Under the pieces are notes generated by a model. The model worked only from the letters and a program-made list of their open reading frames with translations. It was not told where the DNA came from and did not search any database. From Hyperoplus lanceolatus (Eukaryota > Chordata > Actinopteri > Uranoscopiformes > Ammodytidae): DNA of 64,000 nt. The stretch covers positions 9,853,952 through 9,917,951 of the forward strand of contig CM049409.1 of the NCBI GenBank assembly GCA_026929865.2, written 5' to 3'. Of the stretch, positions 15,901-62,241 are shown one piece after another; the first letter of the stretch is position 1, and every line of letters begins with the position of its first letter. A program made the translations under genes and the position numbers.

Positions 15901-17257
15901 ATATTTTAGACAAACAGGAAACAGCAATATGGGCGCAATTATAATTACAGCATGATTTTTGTGCTTCTCAGCTCTGATGATGGTCTTCCTATGGAAATGA
16001 TAAAGAATGTAGCCCTGTAACATAATATATATTTCAAAAACGTGCGTTATGAAATATGTGATAAATGACCTCATCCTCTGAGTTTTCAGGGACTTCTCAT
16101 TAGAGACCGGCCTGGCCTGTCTTTACGAGCACGTCATTGCTTTTGCTTGTTTGCGCGTCATTAGAGGAGACTTTATGCAGTCAATCAATTTTATCTCCAA
16201 CACGCAACACACAGTAACACCCAACATGGAGGAATATTGATAGTGTACAATAGACAGGACTTCTTCAAAATCTACTGGCTTTACATGTTGTGGCAGGATG
16301 GATCCCTGACACTCAGGAACATCTCATTATTGAAATGTAATTTCCTAATGCAAGCTGTTGCTTACTGTAGGACTTTTATTCAGCCTCTTTCTAAGATTAC
16401 ATTGTCAAATAGTGTATGTTCCCTTCTGTTAAAATGTCAGCCAAGGGCTTTTGAGGCAGTTGTTTCTGTCCGCAGACTGTTTGACTGAGAAGAAAAATAA
16501 AACTGCATGTTCAGGTCAATTTCAGTTTAGTCTAAAAACAAATGCACACCATGGGAGTTTGTGTAGCGACAGCTTGTGGTCAGGGCATGTAACTACCGCC
16601 ATGAGCACAGCATGATGGGTACACCTTTGACCTCCCGAAGTTCAAACTGTCGCTTTTCGCTACATTTGTGCGCACATCACTGTAAAATAAACATAATTCT
16701 GTGTCCAACTTATCATGTTTAGTGTATAAAGTAACGTGGCGTCCCTGTGTGATGCTGTCAAATGCCTATTACCAATTAGTCCCCTGCTAATTGCATTATT
16801 TGAGCCTTAATTGATTTGTTCCACATCACGCGCACGGCATGCTCTAGTCTAGACAATACGAACAACTAATCCTAATATTTAAATTAACTTAAAATCAAAT
16901 TGTATGCATCTAAACTACTAGACAAAAGGCCTGCTAAAGTCTGCAGCTTCTAGAAAACGACAGGCTACAATCATGAGATTTAACAGGATACTACAAGTGA
17001 AAATAGGATTAGCAAAGTTTATTGTTAATACATTCTTTATCTTTTATATACATATTTTTTTTACCTAATAACATGACTTCCAACTTCTTACGGTCCACAC
17101 GAAACCTTTCCTCGGTCCACTCAGGGTCTGGCAGCGGATGGGGGCCGCTCAGATCCTCCTCAGATCCCGGGAGAGGAGAGTCGGTGCTGCGCTCGCTGTT
17201 GGAGCCGTGGTCCGACTGTTGCAAGTATCCGCTTAAAGTGTCGCACTGGGCAGCCAT
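932..17257 (-). CDS. bicc1: bicc1, 5' part (Bicaudal-C family RNA-binding protein)
   Basis: Bicaudal-C proteins bind RNA through KH domains, polymerise through a C-terminal SAM domain, and control translation and stability of target mRNAs in the cytoplasm; vertebrate loss gives cystic kidney and laterality defects (family knowledge). Two coding exons are visible, 17065-17257 and 932-978. Joined, they give the first 80 residues. These are a Ser/Asp/Glu-rich N-terminus containing SNSERSTDSP and EWTEERFRVDRKKLE, then EDFFQK, in the same order as vertebrate BICC1. The junction is phase 1 and stays in frame. All KH and SAM exons lie beyond position 1. The start is the methionine of MAAQ at 17257, which matches the family start; the only start-like codon I noticed just upstream in frame is a TTG at 17303-17305. 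Paralogue (bicc1a or bicc1b) not resolved. Confidence 0.93.
979..17064 (-). other. bicc1 intron 1 (16.1 kb)
   Basis: Long first intron bounded by matched splice sites. I found no further exon, RNA gene or intact transposon. Open reading frames here are under 130 codons on either strand and none resembles a known protein. Small simple-sequence features include a 16-base C run at about 9954-9969 and a purine-rich GA stretch at 10327-10362. Long first introns of developmental genes often hold enhancers, but nothing seen here proves one. Confidence 0.7.
17065..17257 (-). CDS. bicc1: bicc1 coding exon 1
   Basis: The exon is 193 nt and encodes 64 codons plus one base, from MAAQ to LEVMLL. The splice donor reads TTATTAG|GTAAAA. 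The sequence is rich in Ser, Asp, Glu and Pro before the conserved RFRVDRKKLE stretch, which in the family leads into the first KH domain. Because of the phase 1 end, the next exon must start with two bases completing an Ala codon, and exon 2 does so. Confidence 0.95.
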
Positions 17258-17600
17258 TGCACCGCGACGCAACTTCTCCAGCAGTGGCCACCGCGATTTA
17301 CTCAAAGAGTTAAAAGTCGAGCCGGAGCAAAAAGCGTTGAACTTTTGTTAACTTTTTTATTTTTTATTCCGTCACTCCCGAGTTCATGGCAGCACAGTCG
17401 AGAGCGACTCGTCCTCTGCACTTTCTTCAAGCCCCGTCGTTTTCCCCCATTAGGCAGACCTCTAAAAATAAGCAAGAGCACACTGGTCCTCTAGTCGCCT
17501 TAGCACCGCACAGCACACAGCAAACATACCAACCAACTCCTCAGAAAAAAGTTTCACGTGTCATGTGCTCATGACTCCTCCCAGAAACACTTTTTTGAGC
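17258..17600 (-). promoter_or_regulatory. bicc1: bicc1 5' leader and promoter region
   Basis: Sequence immediately upstream of the bicc1 start codon on the minus strand. It has more CpG than the surrounding intron, a CACGTG E-box at 17555-17560 and an AT-rich stretch at about 17352-17372 that could act as a TATA-like element. The transcription start is not determined. Assignment rests on position; individual sites are inference. Confidence 0.5.
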
Positions 17601-18364
17601 ATCTACCTCCCCCTGGGTTTGGAGAGTAAAGCTATTGTTTGTGAAATAAAAAAAATAAAAAAATCCATGGATTCAATTGTGTTGTTTTTGTGGGACCTGG
17701 CTGTGAAGTGCAACACTTGAAATTTCATCATGGGAAAACTGACTTTCAGGGATACAGGCCAATTACAGCAAACATAATTAGTCATTATGAGCAGAACATC
17801 ATATAATTAGTCGATTTAATACCACATAAAACAATACAGTCAGTCACTACAAGCGATTAAGCAAGAAGGAGAGTCTGACTTGAGTATGTCAAGCTGGCAG
17901 GTTATAATAACACTTCATGCTGCTTATTTATTGGTTTGTAAAGGAAACACTACACATCCTCCTGAGAGTGGTTTAAATAGCAAACCAAAACAAATGCAGA
18001 GCAAGCCTACATTAAGATACAGACACAGACACAATCTAAAGAACAAAGCTGCTGGATATGTGCTGCTGCCAAATAAAGTACTAAAGAACCAGGCTGTACA
18101 ATAAAGGTCACTGAACTCAGTAGGTAAACATACATACTTGAAATTGTCCCTAGGGAAATATAATTCTGGTGTTATTCTCATGCTGTGGCCAGGGGGAAAT
18201 TATCGTCAGTTTCCAGAGATATATGGCCTTGTTAAGTTTAGTTTGTGTTAAATGTATAAAAAATAAGTTATGGTTTCAGCTTAACTTGTTTTCCTGACAT
18301 TTTGTACTGTTTCACTGATTTGTCCTCCACAAAAGTAAAAGCTGCAAGGCAAGGGATGATCTAG
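17601..18364. other. intergenic, no gene seen
   Basis: Between the bicc1 promoter and the fold-back repeat. AT-rich, with short spurious reading frames only and no recognised family match. Confidence 0.6.
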
Positions 18365-18371
18365 CATCCTT

Positions 18372-18690
18372 CAGTCAGCAATTCCAGTGAACACTTTGTC
18401 AAAATCAGTGAATATCTCATGATCCGCTACCTGTCCGTATTGTGTCCGCTCTGGAGAAAAAAAATCTGATGTTAATACACAGCCTAGGCTCTGTAAAGTT
18501 GTATGCAAACAAAGGACATGTAAACAAAGGGGACCCACTTGCCCATCATAGCTAGAAACATGCCTGTTTACAGAGCCTAGGCTGTGTATGAACACTGGAT
18601 TTTTTTTTCCAGCCGACACACAATTCGTGGATTGTGAGGAGAACTTTCTGATTTTGACAACAAGCCTCAGGAATCGCTGACTCCACCTTT
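18372..18690. repeat. fold-back (inverted repeat) element
   Basis: Two arms in opposite orientation, about 18372-18497 and 18567-18690, surround a spacer of about 69 bp. The inner 23 bases of each arm (18475-18497 and 18567-18589) are a perfect inverted repeat containing CAGCCTAGGCTCTGTAAA. Similarity continues outwards for about 100 bases with mismatches; shared blocks include TTGTCAAAATCAG and AGTCAGC. A third, single-arm relative is at 36420-36540, so this is a dispersed repeat family. Family name unknown; a nonautonomous DNA element or a head-to-head insertion pair would both fit. Confidence 0.75.
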
Positions 18691-19888
18691 AACTGATAGC
18701 CAGTGCCTTTCATTACAAAGCATCGTAACCGTAGTGCTGCAGTACCCGGGCTCTTTCTCAGTCGACTTCAATTATATGCAAAAAAGGTGGAAATAACCAT
18801 ATACCAATGTGATTTGAGTCAAGAAAACATTCCATTCCTAAAATATAGCACATTGAGATTTTAGCTTTTCATATAAACTTGTAAGTACATAGATCAAGGT
18901 TCAGAAAGTCTCTTGATTATTCGAATGTTACCTGCCATGTATAAGAAATCGCCAGCTTTGTTTGGTGTATGGCAGGTTATTAAAGTTGAAAAGCTGAGGG
19001 CCAACATTTGTGTACAAGGACCGAATGAGTCTGCAGTAAACCCAGTGCTTTAGTTGTGACATTTTCGTGGCATTGCAGATATTACATTATTTACATTCAT
19101 TTCAGATGGGAGAACATGCTTTAAATCAGGATACAGGAGCTGCTCAATTAATGTGCGTGCATTAGCTTTGCCAGAGTACAGCAACGAGTAGAGGTGCCGA
19201 TAATGTGTGGTCTAACTTTAAAAAAAAAAAAAAAGGGAAAAAACTTCTCATACAATTTTCATTTCACTGCTTAGGCAAGACAAGATGCTAACCATATGAG
19301 AAACCATTTACCAAATTGCTCTGAATTAAATGTAAGTGTAACACAAACATAAATTTAAAGCTTGCATGGTTGAGAAAGGGTTTGGACGCCGGTAAAAGTG
19401 AAGGCCACCACCTAGTGGTCATGTGAATTATAAAATAAAAAATAGGCAAAGTATGATTTTGTTGTTTATAGAAAGAGTGTATACTGAATCTTAATATGTA
19501 AGCCATGGCAAGATATCAGTTTACTCATGTGTATTGCCAAGAAATAAAATGTAACTCACTTCTGGATTAAGGTCTTTAATGCAAAATAATGAAAAATAAA
19601 TTCAGTATAGTCTTGTACAATCTATTAAAAGAAAAATACAATCAGGCCATCTCACCACGACTAATAATAAAATAATCATTGTTATTATTATAATTACAAT
19701 AATTATAATAATGACAATTTAAGGGGGGAAATAAAAGTAAAAGTAAAAACAGTAAAGTCGGAGTAGAGAAAGTGCTTCAAGCGAATAAAACACCTCGACT
19801 AGAACCAGTGTGGATGAGCAGTTGAAACAGTACTGTCATGTTCTGAGGTGTTCAGGGATGCGTCCTTTTTTGCTGAACCTTCAGTCTT
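18691..19888 (-). other. ube2d1 3' flank, probable 3' UTR
   Basis: Downstream of the ube2d1 stop codon on the minus strand. I found no canonical AATAAA near the stop on that strand. A variant ATTAAA lies at 19575-19580, about 310 bases past the stop, and could end the transcript. An A-rich run at 19220-19234 and an AT-rich stretch at 19665-19725 are the only other features. Confidence 0.45.
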
Positions 19889-23930
<4,042 letters not shown>

Positions 23931-24110
23931 GGCGAATCTCTCAGAGAGGTTTAGAGAAGCTACGATGTTAAGTTTGGCAGCTGTCAGCTACAACTACGCA
24001 CACTTTCCGCCGACTCTGTGATATTTGTTTTGACAAACTGATTATTTCTTTTGTTTCCGCGTTTTTGTTCGACGACGAAGGATAGACCGGTGCATTGTGG
24101 GAAGATGAGT
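23931..24110 (-). promoter_or_regulatory. ube2d1: ube2d1 promoter with ZNF143-type site
   Basis: Region just upstream of the ube2d1 start on the minus strand. At 24089-24108 the minus strand reads ATCTTCCCACAATGCACCGG, which fits the TTCCCAnnATGC core of the ZNF143/THAP11 promoter motif found at many housekeeping genes. It is about 160 bases from the start codon, the usual distance for this class. No upstream ATG was noticed in the leader. The motif match is direct; its use is inference. Confidence 0.5.
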
Positions 24111-27100
24111 TATTTTACCGTCAAGCCTCTTAAAGGGACCGTGCACCAAATTATACCATTGACGTATTGTATACGGACACATATGCTATTCTGTGAAACA
24201 AACAGCTTTGTTAAGATCTTAAGTAAACAGTAAGCTTAGTAAATACAACATACGTTAGAACAAAACTGTAAAAGAACAGACCACAGAAATACAACTAGGA
24301 TACATAGGCTATAGACCATTGTGTAGGCCATACATTTACAAGTCTGACCATGTACATTTAGGGTTACTTCTAAATGGCTATATCTGCTATATTATCCTTG
24401 TTTTATTGTCCAAATGTGTAGAGTGTAAATGCCTTTCACATTTGTGAAGTGCTTTGTGTATGGTCTATCCTGGGCTGCATTGGTTGGTTATGGGCTTATA
24501 TATATGGGCGTCTGTTCATTACATTTGCAGCATTGGAGAGAGTGGCATTCTTTCATAGGAGTTACCCTAACATCACTGTTATGACTGTTGACGTCTGGCC
24601 TTTGAGGAACATATGGTATTCAACTTAGTCATACCTAACTATGATGTAACGTTCACTAATTAGATGTTGATATCTTGGCACTCTGGTGATTAATGTCGAA
24701 CAGTGAAATGTTGAATAACCTGATCTGACGCTGCTTTGCGGAAAAAAGGTTCTTGCCTGTAATTAGCTGTCCTTCCATATACACAGAGCAGCATTATGAG
24801 GGGTCAAGGTGAGGGAAGATGGATAGATGGCATTATCAACATTTGTTTATAAAAACCGTGCAAGTTTATGGACCTTTCTGACACAGAAAGGTATAATACA
24901 TCCCCACCACATTCAAAAGGGGAGATAAAAGTTAAGCACATATATAATCACTTAAAGGTGCAGGAGCGTAAGAAAGTCTTGAATTTCAATTTGAAAGTGG
25001 CCAAAGTTTCCATCAAGCTGGTTCATTCTGTGTGCAGTAGGTTAAAATATAGCTAAATCCAAGATGATGCTAGGTTGTGACTATAAGCACTCTAGCTGAC
25101 TGCTTCCTAAAGATTTAAGGGACCCTAATAGGTCTATATTCTTAAAGCATATCAGAGATGTGCCTTGAGCCATTAATTGATTTATACACTAATGCCAGCA
25201 CTTTAAAATCTGCTCTATAACTAACTGGAAGCAAGTGTAAGCATGCCAGAGTGGTTCTTACAGCTCTGGCATCCTGAGAGTGTCTGCAGGAATCTTGTGG
25301 TATGTTGGGGAAAGCAAAAGAAGGGTCACTGCTTCATTCCACCCTGCTGAGATGGATGCACAAACACGTTCTTGAAAATCTCCTATGAACATGACATTTT
25401 TAATATTTTATATTCGTATATAATAAAAGGCTAATCAAATCTGATTATGTCTAAACAAACGGGTATTACTTTGACCTTGTAGTCCATGAATTAAATCATT
25501 CCAGGGGTTTTGGACTTTGCCAAAAGGTATACAAGGGGCTGAATGATAGAGGCCCAAGAAATGAACTTAATCTTGATGTCATAGAGATTAGCTCAGATTC
25601 CTGATTGCAAATGTCAACAACATAGTCCTGCCTTCATACAACTTAAACCAACTGAGGGCTATCGGACCAGGCAGCCATACCTTGTTTTCAAGTCAAGCAT
25701 TATTTCATGGTCAGCGGTATCAAACGCTGCACGAGTTTCCTAAAGCACAGCTTGTTATTTTAAAATGTATTTGGATCGCTATTCAGATTAATGTAACTTT
25801 TCACTTTTATTTGTGGAATCATGAAAAAGTCAAGCAAGAATAGACATAACATTTACATTCAGGTCTTGAGCTGAACGAAAGGAACCCCATCAATACTTTC
25901 CAAATCAACTTTGATATGGGTGTATTTAGAATGAAATCATCTCGGTTGCATGTTTTTATGGAGAAATTCTCTGACTTTGGGGAAACTGCCCGATAGGAGT
26001 GACCCACTTGCAATACATTCAGTTTTAAAAAAAGGTCAAGCAGACGAAATATCAGTTGAACTGATGTCCATGTTGACTCACTATCCCCCACGGCTGTTAC
26101 ATACATAGCTGTTTGGTTCGGTAAACTACAAAGTCGTGTTTGAGCACATCCGTGATGGTTTTACATGATTGTTATTCTGATGTTGCTGCTCAAAGGGATA
26201 CTGAGTGTGCTATATGTTTAGGTCACGGAGCTTCAGTCCTGAGGGAGAGGAAGGGAAGAAACACAACACAAACAAGCATACAGACACATATGATACAGTA
26301 CATAGGAAGAGGAGGCACATCTGTTATCTTTCATGCCTGGACTGCTGAATACCTCAAAGACCACAGATTGCAGCAAATTAAGAGATTTTTATTAATTAAT
26401 TAATTAATTAATTAATTAATTAATTAATTAATTTATTTATTTATGCAGCAGTGTATCATATATACTATATCTAATTATTCTATACAGAATCAGGGCATAT
26501 ACAGTAAATGTACAGTGTCTACAAGTCAAGTGTTTCTTTTCACTTAAAGGTCAAGAGTGTAATAAGAACAATTTACCCAAAGTGTAAACACAAAAGTAAC
26601 ATTTTGTGCTGGCAAATGTTCCTCTTTCTGTTAGATTAAAATATAATGATGCATGCATTTACATGTAAGTTAACATTGTAAGAGGCTGCAGTAGAGCAAT
26701 ATCTACATATTTTATGTAGCCCACTGCTGGATTGTTTTATTTAGTGTATTGTGAGTGTTTCCTATGGCCATTGTAAATTTTTGTGAAATGTGTTAAAGTA
26801 GAAATAAACATTTTAATAGCATAGCATCAAAATAGTGAATTCGAAGTTCATCAGAAGGTGTCTTAAAACAGTTCTAAATGAGCCTAATTTCCACAACTGC
26901 ATAAGAAAAAACAAACAAACGGATTCTTATTGAATTTCCTCATCAATGTCTGAGCTTTATTCCAGCTAGATTAACCCCCTGGTTCAGCTAAATCTTTGAA
27001 GTATGTGGTCCCTTAGCCTACTTTTGATAACATTTGAGAAGAATGTTAAAATATTAATATAGGCTACTGCAAGTCCACTCTATCTTGACCCAGCTGTCAG
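24111..27100. other. intergenic between ube2d1 and rgs7
   Basis: About 3 kb between two divergently transcribed genes. No exon or RNA gene was recognised. A 50-bp tandem AATT array lies at about 26392-26443. The sequence becomes CpG-rich only after 27180, at the rgs7 leader. Confidence 0.6.
26392..26443. repeat. (AATT)n tandem array
   Basis: About eleven AATT units followed by (TTTA) units. The unit is its own reverse complement, so the tract can fold on itself. Confidence 0.9.
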
Positions 27101-27467
27101 CACCAGCACATCACTGCGGTGCATACAGCAGTGCAATTTCAGTCGGAAAAATAGCCGTATGTCTCAAAAAACGGGTTGTAATTTATTCTTCACACGCGAT
27201 TGGTCATGGATCGATGCGCGCTCGCGGCGCTCCGAGGTGGCGCGCCCGTGCTTTCTGAGCATCGTTTGGAGAGGAGGAGGAGAGGAAAGATATAGAGACA
27301 GAGCTGTACGACACCAGCAAGTGTCCGCCGAATGTCTGTCTCTTTACGTCGCCAATGAATAATCCTCGCATTCCTATGTCTGCCAGTTGACACAGTGAAC
27401 GCGAAGGACAAGGCTTCCACCTCTGCAAGGATTCAGGAGTCCTATAGCAGGCTGCGCGTTTTTTCAG
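27100..27467 (+). promoter_or_regulatory. rgs7: rgs7 promoter and 5' untranslated exon
   Basis: A CpG-dense stretch (27185-27260, with GCGCGCTCGCGGCG) is followed by sequence ending in a strong splice donor, TTTTCAG|GTAAGA, after 27467. The next acceptor at 28400 opens the exon with the rgs7 start codon, so this is best read as a noncoding first exon. The transcription start is not defined. Two very short upstream reading frames occur at 27332-27358 and 27355-27390, overlapping as ATGA. Confidence 0.6.
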
Positions 27468-28400
27468 GTAAGACTCCCCTCTCCCCGCTGCCTCCCCTCT
27501 CCTCCGGTGACCGATGTGTCGCTGTGTTGTCTGTTCATTCACGCGCTATTCGTGATTAAAATAAGAGGGGCGATAACGTGCCCAAGCGTTTTGTGGTAGC
27601 TGTCCAAGGTGCTGAAAGGGGCAGTGGCTTGTGGTAAGAAAAACACAAGTGTAGTAGAGCTAACTGTGTTTTTTTTAAAAGAGCATTTCACATGTCTTCG
27701 CTGTTTGCATGCTATAAGCTATATACTGTTGCAGACTAAAAACCCCCAAAGATGTCGTGGTGTATGTGCCGTAAGGGGGAAGGAGGATTGAAGATGCTGT
27801 AACGTGCATACGGTATCCGTTACATTTGCACAGTCTAGCAGCAGCACGCTCTGACTATTGTTGCTCTGCCCAAATGGATGTATCTTGTTGTAGCTGCATT
27901 GTAGAGTAGCCTGCCTCCTCCAGGGACGGTGTGTTGTTTTACTGCATTTACCGTTGTCAGGGTCCGTCGCTTCACCTCACCTTATCTTATAGTAGACGCC
28001 GTGTAGGACGTGAAGATTGTTGCTGAATCCTCTGATGTCAACAAACAGCGAAAGGTTATTACTGTTTCAGACATTGATTTTTGTGCACAATGAATCCATC
28101 TGAGAATTGCAGTCCTTCACGGTACCAGTCATTTCTTTTTAAGTTGAACTTTTGCCCCATTCACTGGGAATTTACATTGTACCAGTAAGCAAATACCTTG
28201 TGTAAAATAAGCCACCTGAAAAATAAAGTGTCATTGTCTAGATCTTGTGAAATGTGAACATCTGAAGCCGAATAGGAGCTCTGCACATCTGTAAGAAATG
28301 TCAAATATGTCCAAACATGATATTGGCAATGTAAGAGCAAGTCACGTTTGGGCTCAAGTGTTTCCTTGGTTGAACTTTCTATCCATTCTGTCCACCACAG
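27468..28400 (+). other. rgs7 intron 1
   Basis: 933-nt intron between the noncoding exon and the start-codon exon. No recognised feature inside. Confidence 0.6.
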
Positions 28401-28441
28401 AAGCACCTGACATTTCCTGTGGCAGATTTACTTACTGGATC

Positions 28442-60457
<32,016 letters not shown>

Positions 60458-60529
60458 GTAAAGGAGCTGATGGATATTGATGTAGTCTATATGACAGAAG
60501 TTTTTTTTATTTTTTATATTTTTTAAAAT

Positions 60530-60670
60530 ATTTTTTTGGCATTTTTATGCTTTATTGATAGTGCAGAGAGACAGAGGTGAAATGGGGCAGAGAGGGGAGT
60601 GACATGCAGAGAACGACCGCAGGCGGGAATCGATCCCGGGTCTGCTGCTGGGGGGGAGGGGGGAGGACGC
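60530..60670 (-). mobile_element. tRNA-derived SINE-like repeat, copy 2
   Basis: On the minus strand it has GGGATCGATTCCCGCCTGC, a B-box-like block, before the body shared with copy 1 (TTCTCTGCATGTCACTCCCC, CATTTC, a CTATCAATAAAGCATAAAAA tail). The A-box part is replaced by a C-rich stretch. The two copies together show both boxes of a tRNA-type head. Confidence 0.7.
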
Positions 60671-62158
60671 CCTTCAATACTTGGAGATGCAAAGATACAT
60701 TGTGAGATGTAAGAAACAGGCTGCTCACTTCTAAAGTCAACTGGAAGTTAATTATTGTAGTTCAAACACGGCTTTGGCCACTTTAACAACAGGGTCAGCT
60801 GCTGGATGGATATGGCACAGGTTGAGGTACTTTACAATACTTAGCTGGCACACTATTGCCACAATTTCCATCAAACACCATACTCATTCCAAGCTGCTAA
60901 TAGTTCATTCGGGGTACATTAATGGTGTAACCATGCCAAAAATGTGAAACAAATATATAGGCTAATAAAAGAGGAGCTCAAGTTGTAGCCTATAGCTAAT
61001 TGACTAACTGACTCCATGGTAGCATTATACTTCCTGTTAACAACCACAACTCACTCTCTCTCTCTCTGGAGGTGACCCAGAAGAAAAATGGATTTGATTA
61101 CTCACACAATGTAATGGTGTGTCTGTTTGAATATCTTTTTATTTCACAAACATTTAAAACCACTTACATGAAGGCAAATGCATCTGAAGACTAAGCCATC
61201 ATTTTAATAGCCTAATCTCGTAGAATGTGTCTCTACTCATTGGATTGGCTATAACGGGTGCCAGGATATCCTTTTGGCAGTGCAGTCACATTGAAAAAGA
61301 TTGTATAGAGGTCTCAGACTCATGTCCCCCTCAAAGGACGTCAAATAATTGCCCGGCCTTAGGAGGTTTAATAATACCAATGTTTATCCAAAGACCTAAT
61401 TGTAGGATATCTGTGTTGTTTATACTTTATCATTTCAAGCATGTAAGTAGTTTTCAGGGCAAGATTAGAGGCCCAAGTACTGATCAAATATTGCACAACT
61501 TCTTAACAAGATAGAAAAACCTATGTTCCTCAATGGTGCCTAGCGTATGTGTAGCGTACTGTTAGCTTTCTGTATGTGAAAGTCCACAGTTCTGCAATTT
61601 TATTTGATATGTCTTTATTGTGTCCTTGAGCTATAGATTACTTCTTATTAGTCTTTTTTTTTACCCTGTCTCTTTATTCTTGTTTTGGTCCTGTGTGATA
61701 AAGTGGAACTACACTGTCTTGAGGGGGTCGCCAGATCATTAGTTTAGCCTTTCATTGCACATAAATATGACTCAAACGTGGGCAGATTGAACTGTGATAC
61801 ATATGAAAAGTCCATAGTGGTTGCCTGCTTGCATTGAAGATGGGGATAAAGAGGTGTAAATAACAATGTGAGACACTGCTTACCAGAAAAGAAACTCACA
61901 TTGTGTGTCTCTTTTCTGAGATTTAGTGAACTGTAGGCATTAGATATATTGGAGTGTTTATATGTGTGGGTGTGAATCCCACTGTTTTTCTGCTCCATTC
62001 TGTGCCTCTGTATTGTGCAGCAAGTTCATAGTTGTGATACTTAGCTGACTCATCAGCTCACAGTTCCTTGTGTGTTGTTGTTTCATCTGCATGCAAGGAT
62101 CTGTCTTTCTTTTTCTTTGTTGGTCACCTGTGTGTGTTTAGATTTTCATCTGTGCACA

Positions 62159-62184
62159 TGTGTGTGTTTGTCTGTGTGTGTGTT

Positions 62185-62236
<52 letters not shown>

Positions 62237-62241
62237 TGTGG
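62159..62241. repeat. (GT)n microsatellite, interrupted
   Basis: GT-rich array with TTTG and CTG interruptions; the pure core is 62189-62233. Confidence 0.95.

Noticed and set aside
17003-17064. Extension of bicc1 exon 1 past residue 64 in the open frame
   Set aside because: The extra residues (GKKNMYIKDK...) are intron read-through after the GT donor; exon 2 at 932-978 restores the family sequence.
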